A stretch of DNA of 64,000 nucleotides, from NCBI GenBank assembly GCA_941918925.1, contig OW799234.1:79876543-79940542 (forward strand), given 5' to 3'. Shown piece after piece: positions 22,399 through 32,224 of this stretch; position 1 is the stretch's first letter, and the number at the start of each line of letters is the position of its first letter. Both the position numbers and the translations under genes were made by a program. Origin of the DNA: Phyto melanocephala (taxonomy: Eukaryota; Arthropoda; Insecta; Diptera; Rhinophoridae). The notes beneath the pieces are model-generated. The model was not told the DNA's origin and did no database searches. It worked only from the letters and a program-made list of their open reading frames with translations.

Positions 22399-22751
22399 TA
22401 CAAAGAAAGTGATACATATTTTATTATAAAGAGATTATTCTATAACGATTAACAAAATAATAAACATTGTGCTTTAAATGTACACAAAATTGGTGGTGGG
22501 TATAAAAGATTCGGCACAGCCGAATATAGTGCTCTTACTTGTTTGGATTAGTTTTGATTAGATTTGATTAGAAATGCTAATCGTCACTAATTGTGATTAG
22601 ATTTTTGATTATTTCTAATCTTATCAATTAGTAATCGTCTAAAATGGCTAACTAATCATAATTAAGCAATTTTTCAGCACAAAAAAAAATTTCTAATCCA
22701 ATTACTAATCATTAGGATTACTAATCATTATTCCCAAGCTATGAAATAAAT

Positions 22752-23106
22752 AAATAAAATAAATGCTATAAAAAAGTGCAGCTTCGGCTGTGTGACACGT
22801 AGCGCCGTCCTGTTTAAACCAAATGTTGCCAATATCCTGCTCTTCACTCCTTGCTTATTTTCGAAGAATAATGGCCCAATTACGCCTCTGGACCAAAATC
22901 CGCACCAAACAGTGACTCGTTTTGGGTATATCGGCTTTTCAATGTGTGCGTGCGGGTTTTCTGTGCCCCAAATGCGACCATTTTGTTTGCTTACATACCC
23001 GCCAAGATTAAAATGAGCTTCATCTGAAAAGATGACTTTTTTTGTAAAATCGGCTAAAGTAATGTCGCAATATTTCCCAGCGTTGTTCAAGTGTATACAC
23101 AACCAT
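22752..23106 (-). pseudogene. mariner transposase, internally deleted
   Basis: MVVYTLEQRWEILRHYF at the N-terminus is joined to ADFTKKVIFSDEAHFNLGGY, the first-Asp region of the DDE_3 catalytic domain. The frame continues GRIWGTENPHAHIEKP and VTVWCGFWSRGVIGPLFFEN, then after a second deletion KQDGATCHTAEAA, which carries the second catalytic Asp. The third-Asp region is missing, so the protein would be inactive. The hAT insertion lies at its 3' side. Confidence 0.82.
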
Positions 23107-23218
23107 ATTCGTTTAGCGGAAGGATAAAGCTAATTATCTGTCGGATCAGACATGAGCTAAGTGTTACCATTCACGAAATAAGCACTAGTTGAAAAAAAAC
23201 GTTAGATGGCGGACCCTT

Positions 23219-24030
23219 TACATTATCTCTAGACCAATAGCTGTTGTTTCTGGTGTTCCGCAATGAAGACGTCTTGGCTGTTTGGCATCTATGGCTGTTT
23301 TCCTAATTATTTAATGATCTACTAAATACTATTTAATTCTCAAAATTTATAATGTTTGCTGGCAAAGTAAAAATATTATTTAGTGAAAATAATTACGCTG
23401 ATCACGCTGGAGCTGAACCCTGAAAAATGCAAATATATGTATGTATGTGTCTCTTCGGTAGATGTTTTATTAACGTGAATTATGTTTTAAGTGCCCCCGA
23501 TCTTGCAATCTTATTAGATGCTAAACTATATTTTTTTCGTCATATCTCTTTAACTGTTAATAAAGCACGTGCAGTCCTTGAATTCATACAACATTGGGCG
23601 AAAGAGTTTACAGATCCATATATAACCACACAACTGTATATTTTTCTTGTCAGGCCTGTTCATGAGTATGGCTTAATAATTTGGGATCCAACTTAAAATG
23701 TTTACAGATTCATAGCATTGAATCTGTGCAAAAACAGTTCCTGTTATTTTGTCTTCGTTGCTAATAGTGGAATTGGTTAAACCTGGCGCCTTATACTAGT
23801 AGACTAGCACTAATAAAGCTGCCAACTTTAAAAAGTCGAAGAACAATGTTAAATCTTACGTTTGTTCTAAATTTAATAAAAGGATGTATATGATCTGCTT
23901 TCCTTATAGCGAATATCTTTCTTAATTTACCATTTTATTCTACATGTCATTTGGTCCGCTATCAGTCAAAGTTTTCAGAACGAATTATGCCAACATCGAT
24001 CCGTTTTTAAAGATTTGTAGCTTTTTTTTT
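23219..24030 (+). pseudogene. Jockey-type non-LTR reverse transcriptase, right part
   Basis: Resumes with IISRPIAVVSGVPQ and a stop at 23265, then loses about 100 residues including the catalytic YADD/FADD block. It continues ELNPEKCKYM and LAILLDAKLYFFRHISLTVN, then KARAVLEFIQHWAKEFTDPY and LVRPVHEYGLIIWDPT, the thumb and C-terminal part of Jockey/CR1-type elements. More diverged text (IESVQKQFLLF, LAPYTSRLALIKLPTLKSRR) carries on to about 24000. Several frameshifts and stops; dead. Confidence 0.82.
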
Positions 24031-24229
24031 TGTTTTCTTAAATGTTAATATTGTGAAATGTAAAATAATTTTATATTTTTTTTTTAATTGTATTACGGTC
24101 ATATAATATTTGCATTTGACACTGAGTGAATATTTTAAAGGGTTTATTAACAGACACGCTACAAAAGTAGACCGATAGGGACAGCAAACATCGCGACGCC
24201 ATATTTTTTGCCGCTCTTTTGAGATTTCT

Positions 24230-25215
24230 CTTCAGTAAGATTTGCCATTTCATGATGTAAAGATATACGTGCCAACAACGAGTCAAAATTATTAAAACTT
24301 ACTACCGAAATTCGGACTCAGTGGCCTCAACGTTAACAGCGCTACGTCTAATTTATGGTCGTCATATTCGTCCTACCAGATTAACAATTGAGCGTCTAGT
24401 GGAAAAATTTGAATCCACAGGTACAGTACAAAATGTTCCCGTGCCAGTAAGACAAAGAAGTGCCTGTTGTGTCGAGAATATAGCTGCCTCAGTTGAAGAA
24501 AGACCAAATGTGTCTCTCATACGTCGTTCTCAAGCGTTGGGCATCTCTGTGAAGTCGTCGTGGCGAATTTTGCGAAAGGATCTTAGCCTACATCCTTGCA
24601 AGATCAAATTGACGCAAGAACTGAAGCCGCTTGACCACCAGAAGCGTCGTATGTTCGTGAATTGGGCTGAGCCACAACTTGAAAATGATTCGGATTTTCA
24701 TCGAAAAATCATCTTTAGCGATGAGGCACATGTCTAGTTGAATCGCTTCGTCAATAAGCAAAATATGCGTTATTGGTTAGAATCTACACTTACTCCATGA
24801 GTCATCATTGCGTCCCGAAAAAATTACAGTTTGGTGCAGTTTATGGGCCGGCGGCGTCATTGGGCCGTACTCTTCCGTGATGATCAAACCGGCACGTTAC
24901 TGTGAATGGAAGTCACTACCTTTCAATGGTAACAGAATATTTTTGGCTCCAATTTGATAATATGGACTTAGAAGGTACGTGGTTTCAACAGGACGGCGCA
25001 ACAAGCCACACAGTGAATTGATTGTGACAATTTATTGGAAACCCAGTTTGGAGAACGTGTTATTTCCCGAAATGGTCCAGTCGATTGGCCGCCTCGGACG
25101 TGCGATTTGACGGCGTTAGACTATTTCCTGTGGGGTTACGTCAAGTCTATGGTCTACGCCAACAAGCCAGCGACGATTGATGAACTTCGTACGAATATCG
25201 AACTATGGCCGGTAG
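24230..25215 (+). pseudogene. mariner transposase of DD41D (rosa-like) type, frameshifted
   Basis: The N-terminus appears as QRVKIIKTYYRNSDSV, followed by a second helix-turn-helix region (RPTRLTIERLVEKFESTGTV) and the linker LRKDLSLHPCKIKLTQELKP. Catalytic blocks follow: IIFSDEAHV with the first Asp at about 24720, then FQQDGATSHT with the second Asp at 24992, then CDLTALDYFLWGYV with the third Asp at 25119. The second and third Asp codons are 127 bases apart, i.e. 41 residues between them plus a one-base frameshift, the spacing of DD41D mariners. A stop follows SDEAHV and the C-terminus is cut after DELRTNIE. Terminal repeats were not found. Confidence 0.85.
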
Positions 25216-25640
25216 GAACTTATTATCGTACGAAAGTTTAATAGTTACGAATTATGTGATGCAATAGATTTTATTTCGTACTTGATGGTAATTGGATGAA
25301 GCGGGACAGACCTACTATTACCTTGTAGAATATTCGACAATTCGACGAGTAGCAAGCATCTCGGTGAAAGGGAGACGATTTCATTTTACAATTAGGGAGT
25401 AGTAGCAGTTGAGTTGTCGCAGTGTTAAGTTGTAGAAAATTCTCTATCAGCGACCAAAATATATTTTATTATCATACCTACGTTGTAAGAAAGAAAAATG
25501 TAAAGTACATCAAATCAATATTTAAAATAATAAACCCCTAGAATAAGCATTTAATTAATAAACCGATGTATCAATAAATATTATAACGTGAACTAATTGT
25601 GTTTCAATCCCACATTAATGTGCCTTCTTGTCTCATACTT
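25216..25640. other. unexplained segment, LTR-like composition
   Basis: Starts where the mariner transposase is cut off. It contains TGTAGAATATTCGACAATTC (from about 25326) and AATAATAAACCCC (25527-25539), which resemble LTR start and polyadenylation contexts. No primer-binding site, no second copy in the window and no coding domain support this. It could be a solo LTR that replaced the end of the mariner. Confidence 0.2.
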
Positions 25641-25789
25641 TAGCTTTGCAAGTACACTTTTTTCTATAAATACTCCAACAAATGATTGCGTTATTGGCTG
25701 TGTGTAAATAGCACCACTTGCTGGAACCACATGTCGTCCAGGTCCAAATCCTAAGTTTCTGGTCACAATAACAAGATCGTTATCTTCTT

Positions 25790-25975
25790 GCTCTGGCGAA
25801 CATCATTCTATCAATCAACAATCACTCGTGGATTATCATTTTCCCAAATGCGGCAATTTAGCTTTCACAAACACACTGAGGTCGATTTACGTGACCAAAA
25901 AAATCACAAAGTACACGAAATGGATTTTGATTGGAATGCTTTCACGATTTTAATGTGCTACTCAATCTACACAAA
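25790..25975 (-). pseudogene. highly decayed mariner fragment (AAGGGTGG family)
   Basis: The minus strand reads KLNCRIWENDNPRVIVD, equivalent to NYRIWVNDNPRVIVEKP in the copy at 28394. The outer part matches the MITE text around GACCAAAAGAATCACGAAGT and the CATTTTGATT...GAACGCC region of the HTH exon. Internal deletions and many substitutions make it one of the oldest copies here. Confidence 0.65.
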
Positions 25976-25989
25976 TTAAGTTGGGCAAA

Positions 25990-27196
25990 AAACTTGACTT
26001 TAAGGTGTTAATTCATTTACTCACTAAAAGTCTAAGTCAATCGAAAGAAGCAAAAGTGTTAAAGAATTTTATTTTATTTATTTGGTAATTTTACAAGGTG
26101 TCCGAAATTTCATCTTAGCATAAACCAAAAAAAATGAAAACAGTAAAAAGATTTGAAATTTTTTCAATATCAAATAACATACTTTTCACTTAATTTTAAA
26201 ACTTTTAGAAAATAAGTTCATTAAAAAACTTAGCACTCCTTTTAAATACACTAATTAAGTATGTATTAATTATAAGTTTTAAGTTCAACTTTTGTAAACC
26301 AAAGCAACATTTCTTTTCTTCTCTAAAAGTACTACGATATAAGTACTTTTCTTTTAATTAAAACTTACAAATACTTTTGCTTATTTCATTAACCTTTCAG
26401 TACAAATGAAGTTTATTTTCTCTTTGTTTGGAGAAACATAATAAATAGAAATCAATCATTACTGCCAGTATCAGTGTTAAGACTAATTTATAAATTACGT
26501 AGCGAACGTTATAAATCATTTAATGTGCATTATTTTCTCAACGATGCCAAAGGGAATAGAAAAAAGGTTCAAGGTCAAAATTAAGGAATTATTTCTATAT
26601 GTGTGTGTTTTTTGACTTAAAGATTTTTTTCTTATCAGCAACAATCAATGTCCATTTAGTTTTGGTTAAAATTTAAACAGTTTTTCTTCTAGTTTGTGCT
26701 GTTACATCAACAAAATACTCAAATAAAATATTCTCAAATTTCATTTGCTAAAGCAAGCATTGTGCATAGAAAATTAGATTGCTTTGGCATCATATAAGGA
26801 CCTTGATTATATGCAACTTTGACGTTTTACAAGCAGAATAGCTAACCTAAGATATTTGATTAACCTAAACATACATACAGAAACAGAAGTGTCTCCACAA
26901 TAAACACTAATACAGACAAAACATATTCCCCCAGTGAACAGTCTGGCTATTTACACGTATTTGTTTGAAAAAAGATTTATTTATTTATTTATACAAAAAG
27001 TTTTTGATTTTCGTCTAAAACTTTCAGATTTAAGATTAGTGTTAATCAATATCTATGTATGTCTTTTTTATCAATAAATATATTCACGTCTTGCAGCAAC
27101 GGCTTGTAGTGTGTAACAAAAGTTTTCGGTCAAGCAAAAAAAATTAAATAAGTCTTGTTATTTTATGAGAAAGTTTTTGGGAATACTTCTTGTTTT
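25990..27196. other. unique AT-rich region
   Basis: No transposon protein, RNA gene or repeat ends recognised. Low-complexity A/T runs only. Confidence 0.4.
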
Positions 27197-27625
27197 TATA
27201 CCCTTCACATAGTGAAAAGGGGCATATATAGGTTTGTCATTCCGTGTGAAATCAACTTTTTGAAGCCACCCGACATCACCTGGACTCGGTACATAAACAA
27301 CTGAGATATGAGGAAATAAATCGCTCCTCGTTTGTCTAACAACAACATACATAGATACAAACGTGGTATACTGGTCAGAGTGAACGTGACATCGAATCCC
27401 AGCTGAGTAAAAAAAAAAATTTTAAATTTTTTTATGTTTTTTTTTTTTTTTTAATTTTTTTTTTTTTTTTGAAACACATACGTAAACTGAATTTATAATT
27501 TAATAATGGGATGTTTTTATATATGTATGTACGTATTTTATATGAGATTAATGGTGATACAAAAAATGGTGGTATATAAGGGTATATAAGATTCGACACG
27601 GCCGAATATACCACTCTTACTTGTT
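27197..27625 (-). mobile_element. Helentron-like element, subfamily 1, internally deleted
   Basis: 3' end TATACCCTTCACATAGTGAA at the left and 5' hairpin ATTCGAC-ACG-GCCGAAT with CTCTTACTTGTT at the right. The GACR microsatellite and the TATACTTTATGGGGTCGG block are missing: the CATTCCGTGTGA end block joins AAATCAACTTTTTGAAGCC directly. The poly-T core is at 27410-27470. A short derivative of the family. Confidence 0.8.
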
Positions 27626-28039
27626 CAGTATAAAGTTTCTTCAGTATAAATAAACCTCAATATTCACAATAAATTTATTTATTGACAAAAGCTTTTCCAA
27701 CGCTAAGAGTATTGGAAAAATTTTGTATAATATATATATGTGTGAATGTAAAAAAACCCAAATGTCTTAAAAACCCAAATAATTCTGTCTGTCAATAATA
27801 TTTATGGGTTATTTAGATTATTTAACTCAAGCACCTATTTAAGTCTCTATTTATAAACGAACGTTGTAAATCCTTATTTTAGTCGCTATTTGTAGGCGAG
27901 CGTAATAAGTACTTGCCTCCAATGACATCGCCATGTTAAAATAGGTTTAGATGCCAAATTGTTAGTAATAAAAAACTATGTTTTTGTACATTGAATGCAT
28001 TATTTTTTAATTTCTTAGGAATGAAAATATTTATTTAAG

Positions 28040-28393
28040 GTGTTAAAAATAATAAATAAAAAAAATAGAAGCAGTCGTATTTATTTGCTCATATCTCGGA
28101 AACTTATGGAGCCAATGATCTGGATATCAATAGCGATTGATTTCTAAGATTTCCAAAAGAGTGGCAAAACATACAGGGGCCGAATTACGGCATTCGATAT
28201 CGATCGGAATTTTACTCGAACGATCGAGTATGCTGTGCTTTAGGTATAGAGATTCTAGTAAGAATTTTCAAATTTCGATCACGTTCGAATGCCGTAATTC
28301 GGCCCCAGATCTGTACAAAGTCTGGTTTCTTCTAAAAGTTGATTTTGAACAACATTGCTAAATTGGGTTCCCTAGTAATAAGATTTCGAAATA
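28040..28393 (+). mobile_element. Helentron-like element fragment, left part (interrupted)
   Basis: Matches the middle of subfamily 1: GCTCATATCTCGGAAACTTA, CAATAGCGATTGATTTCTAAG, AGATCTG and CTTCTAAAAGTTGATTTTGA. It holds a 131-bp MITE at 28176-28306 and is cut by the mariner at 28394-29567. The 3' part resumes at 29570 with TACTTCAGGGGGTCG. Confidence 0.65.
28176..28306. mobile_element. 131-bp MITE with perfect 22-bp terminal inverted repeats
   Basis: Left end GGGGCCGAATTACGGCATTC followed by GA, and the right end is its exact complement over 22 bp. The interior is also partly palindromic (CGATCGG, CGAACGATCGAG). Paralogous Helentrons (e.g. 45220-45236) read ATACAGATCTG uninterrupted at this point, whereas here the MITE sits between ATACA and AGATCTG. 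Any target duplication is therefore at most one base (A). Superfamily not assigned. Confidence 0.85.
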
Positions 28394-29567
28394 TCAGGGT
28401 GGTTAAATTTTAAGGGCCGATGTTGATTTCGAATACAACATAAATTTTTATTGTAATTTCTTTTCATTACGATGGTATTGGTATTGGTTTGATTGTGTAT
28501 GGGACAAAATATCGAACGAATGGCCGCCGCTGAGGCATAGTTGAGATTCTATGCCATTTATGTTCCGAGTTATCTCATCCATTAGCTCTTGAATTGTTGC
28601 TGGTTTGTTGGCGTTCACCTTTTGTTTCAAATAACCTGTTAAATCGCATGATCTTGGCAGCCAATTGACATCGCCACCACGTGAGATAACACGGCCATTG
28701 AAATTGTCGCCCAAAAGAGCCATTGTGTCATTAGCAAGTGAAGCCGTCCTGTTGAAAACAAATATTGTTCACATCCATCTCACTATAACGAACACCATTC
28801 ACAGTAACTGCCTAATCAGCCTTATTGTGGAAAAAATACGGCCCGATAATGCCGCCTGTCCATAAACCACACCAAACAGTTACTTTTTGTGAGAGCATTG
28901 GTTTTTCGACAATCACTCTTGGATTATCATTTACCCAAATGCGGTAATTCCGCTTATTGAAGAATCCACTGAGGTGAAAATATGCTTAATCACTGAAGAC
29001 GATTTTCTTCGCAAGTTGATCATCCACGGTTGCCATTTCTTGCCACCATTCTGACCATTGACGATGTTTGGAATGGTCAAGAGGCTTTAGTTCTTGAGTC
29101 AGTAGCACCTTGTAAGCATGTAAATGCAAGTCTCTACGCACGATGTTTATCAACGACGAACGGGAGAGGTACAATTGTTGGGCACGATGACTAGTTAAGG
29201 TGGACGGCTCTTCAGCCGCTCTATCGCGAACAGCAGCAATATTTTCTGCAGTGCGAGCTGTACCCGTAAGGACTGGTGTTTTAACATCTCCTACAGATCC
29301 GTTTTGCACGACTTGTTCGATTGTAGGCACATTTGGACGATTAAATTGACCAAAAGAATCACGAAGTGCTTGAAATTAATTCTGATTTGAACGCCCATTT
29401 TCATAATAAGCCTGAATAACTCTAATGCGTTACTCGATTGTGTATCTTCCCATGGTTTAAATTAAGTTAGTCTGAAATTTAGAAATGTCAAATGAAATGC
29501 GAAACAAAAACTTAACATTTAGGTGTGGTTCACATTCAACATCGGCCCTTAAAATTTAACCACCCTT
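28394..29567 (-). mobile_element. near full-length mariner, DD41D-type, AAGGGTGG family
   Basis: 1174 bp with ends CAGGGTGGTTAAATTTTAAG and AAAATTTAACCACCCTT, flanked by TA at 28392-28393 and 29568-29569. It contains a recognisable but dead transposase on the minus strand and is the only nearly complete member of the family in the window. The short MITEs have the same ends and can be derived from it by one internal deletion. It interrupts a Helentron-like copy. Confidence 0.9.
28470..29453 (-). pseudogene. mariner transposase pseudogene (AAGGGTGG family)
   Basis: Starts at an ATG near 29452 with MGRYTIE, then in-frame stops. Blocks in order: VIQAYYENGRSNQN, ENIAAVRDRAAEEPSTLTSH, RRDLHLHAYKVLLTQELKPL, KKIVFSD (first catalytic Asp, then a stop), VTVWCGLWTGGIIGPYFF, TVNGVRYSEMD and QQDG (second Asp, about 28748). 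The third-Asp segment is deleted: CDLT joins GYLKQKVNANKPATIQ directly, so the LDYFLW-like motif is gone. The C-terminus is RRPFVRYFVPYT-like. About five stops or shifts. Inactive on two counts. Confidence 0.88.
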
Positions 29568-29569
29568 TA

Positions 29570-29635
29570 TATACTTCAGGGGGTCGAAAATTAATATTGT
29601 AAAAATTATAAACGAAATAACAGAGCTATACATAC
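29570..29635 (+). mobile_element. Helentron-like element fragment, right part
   Basis: TATACTTCAGGGGGTCGAAA, then TTGTAAAAATTATAAACGAA and ATAACAGAGCTATACA match the subfamily 1 text after the microsatellite (TATACTTTATGGGGTCGG ... GGAATGACAAAG). It continues the fragment at 28040-28393 across the mariner insertion. The 3' hairpin is not recognisable. Confidence 0.55.
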
Positions 29636-29639
29636 ATAT

Positions 29640-30575
29640 GATAATATATTATTTTTATTAAATTGTTTGTTTTAAAATTAATATTAAAAAGTCTAAGGTT
29701 CTTTAAATTTGTAAGTCAAAATTTAATTTATAATTTAAGTTATAATTTAATTATTCTCTTTGCCTTCACTCAAAAGAGTATATCACTCACAGAAGTAATT
29801 ATAATTAAAAACACATGCGTACAAAATTTGTTAAAAAAACAACAAATTTTAAAGAGCTTAATATTTAATTCAAATATTTATTTACTTTTAATTAAAGAAA
29901 ATATTTTATTTATATACAGAGCTCCTTATAGTAAAAAATACAAAATGATTTTACAATATTTATTTATAGAAACAAATGTTTGCTATTTCTCTTTCTTTTT
30001 ATTCCTGAGTTTCATACTAAATAAAGCAAAATATTGTCTACATGTCCTTTGGACGTAAAGAAATTTATACAACACTTGACACATTTCTTTTAATTTTCTT
30101 TCGAGGGTTTACTTTTATCTACAATATAAAACATGTAGCACTTGTGCGGAGTGTTAGTCTAGCGAATCCAGAAATACACAACAACAACAATAATATAGTG
30201 TCACTCTTCGATAAGCGTCCTCTTAACAAAATCTTCTTAAAATAAAATATAAGGTTTGCAAAATATACATACAAATACCTGTTTATGGACGTTTGCTTTT
30301 ACCTGCCATTTTGGAGCCTGCAAATAAATGAAACTAAAAAAATTTATGATAACAAAAGATTTCACTGACATTTTAAAAATTAGTTTTTAAAAAAATTTGT
30401 ACTAAGTAAAAGGATTTGTGATTAAAGACAATTACATAAGATAGCACAATAGGGAAAATATTATGGACAAACAAAAAATAATGCTTTTAAAATCTATTTA
30501 AAAAAGCTTTTTATGAAAAATCTTAAACATATTTTATTCTAAATTTTATTAATAAGGGGATAAGTTCTTAATTTT
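29640..30575. other. AT-rich region with a weak microexon candidate
   Basis: The long frame at 29663-30058 is Ile/Leu/Phe/Lys-rich AT translation and not convincing. On the minus strand 30317-30303 is a 15-base segment (GCTCCAAAATGGCAG) preceded by TTTATTTGCAG and followed by GTAAAAG, with an ATG inside. It could be a host microexon but chance is a serious alternative. Confidence 0.25.
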
Positions 30576-30579
30576 AGGT

Positions 30580-30720
30580 TTCGTTTTAATACGGCCGGAT
30601 AGATGCTGACACTTAGTGATAGCCATATTATTGCGGCGAGGTCTTTTTAATATATTCCAGTGTACAGTCACTGATACAGATTCACCATTGGCGAGTTAAA
30701 TAATTCGGTAGCAGGTCCTA
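30580..30720 (-). pseudogene. possible retrotransposon integrase C-terminal relic
   Basis: The minus strand reads YRII, a stop, then LANGESVSVTVHWNILKRPR and RNNMAITKCQHLSGRIKTKP. The VHWN-LK pattern after a short beta-strand region resembles the C-terminal end of LTR-retrotransposon integrases (HVNRLKP-like). It is short and has a stop, and there is no other integrase block nearby, so this is tentative. I tried no repair. Confidence 0.3.
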
Positions 30721-30724
30721 GAAA

Positions 30725-31445
30725 AAAATATAAATATAGTTTAAATAAGTCCAATCCAGCAAGTTAAGAATAAACAGCTTTCTAAATGACGGATATAAGG
30801 TTCAATATAGTAGAACGGTATTAGTGCCCTTTAATCCCCACAATTTTGGGGGTATGAAATCAAAGGCCTTTGCCAGTAGAGTACAGTAAACTATGAGAAC
30901 GTAGGAGCTTGTATCCGAAGCAACAACATGTCAGATAGATTACATGGCATATAACTTTTAATCTTAAATTAAAGCTCGGAAACGATAAAGAAGCTAATCA
31001 ACCATAACGTATTAACAGGTGTATATAGCACTCTTCATTATTTTTTTTTATTATTAAAAAGTCTAATGCATAAATTATGTGTAGAATATGTAGAATATAA
31101 TTTTTAGAACCTTAACAACTTTTTATTGAAACTTATATTGAGTAAGAAGTCATCTATCAACTGAAGTTTACTGCCATCAAAATTCCTACTAGGTTAAATT
31201 TTGTCCAATTCATTTCCTTTAACAACCCGTTTTGGAAGAAACAAGTTTTTTTTCCTTTCGACAGGCTTATTAACTTGCAACTTGCCATGGTACCACTTAC
31301 TGAATAATAAACAGTTTTCAAATGCCGTTATCTGAGCGCATTTATCGAAATTATTTTTAATATTATTATTAACAGTGATTTACTGCTACCAAGTCTTGAA
31401 CACTGAACCCTAATAAGCAGTTTTAAGAATACATATCTTCTATAT
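30725..31445. other. unique region, nothing recognised
   Basis: No coding motif, hairpin end or repeat shared with the rest of the window was found. A TA-rich tract at 31439-31449 immediately precedes the next Helentron. Confidence 0.4.
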
Positions 31446-31449
31446 ATAT

Positions 31450-32224
31450 AACAAGTAAAAGCGCTATATTCGGCCGTGCCGAATCTTATATACCCTTCAC
31501 AACGTGTAGTCATGCAATAACAGTAAATTCACGTATGTATGTTAAAAAAAACAAAAAAAAAAATAAAAAAAAAAATTTAAAAAAAAAAAAATTTAAAAAA
31601 AAAATTAAAAAAAAAAAAAATTATTATATACATATATAATATATATAAAACAAAAAAAAAATAAAAAAAAAATTAAAAAAAAAAAAATAAAAAAAAATAA
31701 TAATAAAAATATATATAATATATTAAATAAAAAATAAAAAAAAAATAAAAAAAAATTAAAAAAAAAAATTTAAAAAAAATTTAAAAAAAAATTTTTTTGC
31801 CTCAGCTGGGATTCGATGCCACGTTTTCTCTAACCAGTATACACGTTTGTATGTATGTATGTTGTTGTTGTAATGTTGTTTTTATGAAAAGAAAATCGAG
31901 GTGGTCGTGGGTTTTTGCTCATATCTCAGTTGTTTATGTACCGATGTTTCTGATTTTCAATACCGATCTACTCCCGAATATTTCTGATATTTTAATACCT
32001 TACCCGGGTCCAACCTATGTCGGGGGGCTTCAAAAAGTTGATTTCAACATACACACGGACAGACGGTCAGACGGACAGACGGACAGACGGTCAGGGCTTA
32101 ATCGACTCCTCTATTCATAAGCTTTCAGAAAATATATACTTTATGGGGTCGGAAATGAAAATTGTAGAAATTTCACACGGAATGACAAACCTATATATAC
32201 CCTTTTTCACTGTGTGAAGGGTAT
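31450..32224 (+). mobile_element. Helentron-like element, subfamily 1, near-identical to 12596-13354
   Basis: Complete, with the same 5' AACAAGTAAAAGCGC and ATTCGGC hairpin, A-rich core (31545-31798), GATTCGATGCC block, GAGGTGGTCGTGG block, GACR microsatellite (32056-32091) and 3' TGTGAAGGGTATA. By eye, differences from the copy at 12596 are almost confined to A-tract lengths and to the number of GACGGACA repeats (fewer here), plus about one base around 32002. Such similarity across 18.9 kb implies recent transposition or gene conversion. Confidence 0.88.

Larger units (their letters stand above)
19897..22543 (-). mobile_element. Helentron-like element, subfamily 2, copy B, nested in the hAT arm
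   Basis: Reverse copy. 3' hairpin ATACCCGCCACCAAAAAAAT at the left, GTCY microsatellite near 20030-20055, tandem GGGCGTGG units, a nested mariner MITE (21803-22398), and at the right the 5' hairpin ATTCGGC/GCCGAAT with CTCTTACTTGTT. It lies inside the right arm of the hAT element. The intact left arm shows the empty target (CTAATCC-AAAAAA-TAATTG), so the junctions can be read exactly: no target duplication is made, only A/T slippage. That behaviour is expected for Helitron/Helentron insertion. Sister of copy iii. Confidence 0.88.
18975..22743. mobile_element. hAT-like element with long inverted arms, split by a Helentron
   Basis: Termini CATAGCTAGGGAAT and CATAGCTTGGGAAT (reverse-complemented) are flanked by an 8-bp direct duplication AAATAAAT (18967-18974 and 22744-22751), the size expected for hAT elements. 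The inverted arms are unusually long (about 250 bp) and dense in GATTAG/CTAATC. Without the nested Helentron (19897-22543) the element is about 1.1 kb. Its centre carries a small spliced-looking ORF on the minus strand but no recognisable hAT transposase. Caution: the duplication sits in an AAAT-rich tract. Confidence 0.75.
18905..23218 (-). mobile_element. mariner deletion derivative, itself split by a hAT element
   Basis: Ends are TATGGTCCGCCA at the left and the complement of AAGGGTCCGCCATC at the right, flanked by TA (18903-18904 and 23219-23220). Only about 0.54 kb is mariner DNA (18905-18974 and 22752-23218); the rest is the nested hAT. The minus strand starts at an ATG (23106-23104), MVVYTLEQRWEILRHYF, the N-terminus of a different mariner group from the AAGGGTGG family. 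It then jumps to the catalytic domain, so it was already internally deleted. It interrupts the Jockey-type reverse transcriptase. Confidence 0.82.

Noticed and set aside
29663..30058. 131-codon plus frame
   Set aside because: Ile/Leu/Phe/Lys-rich translation of AT DNA, no motif.
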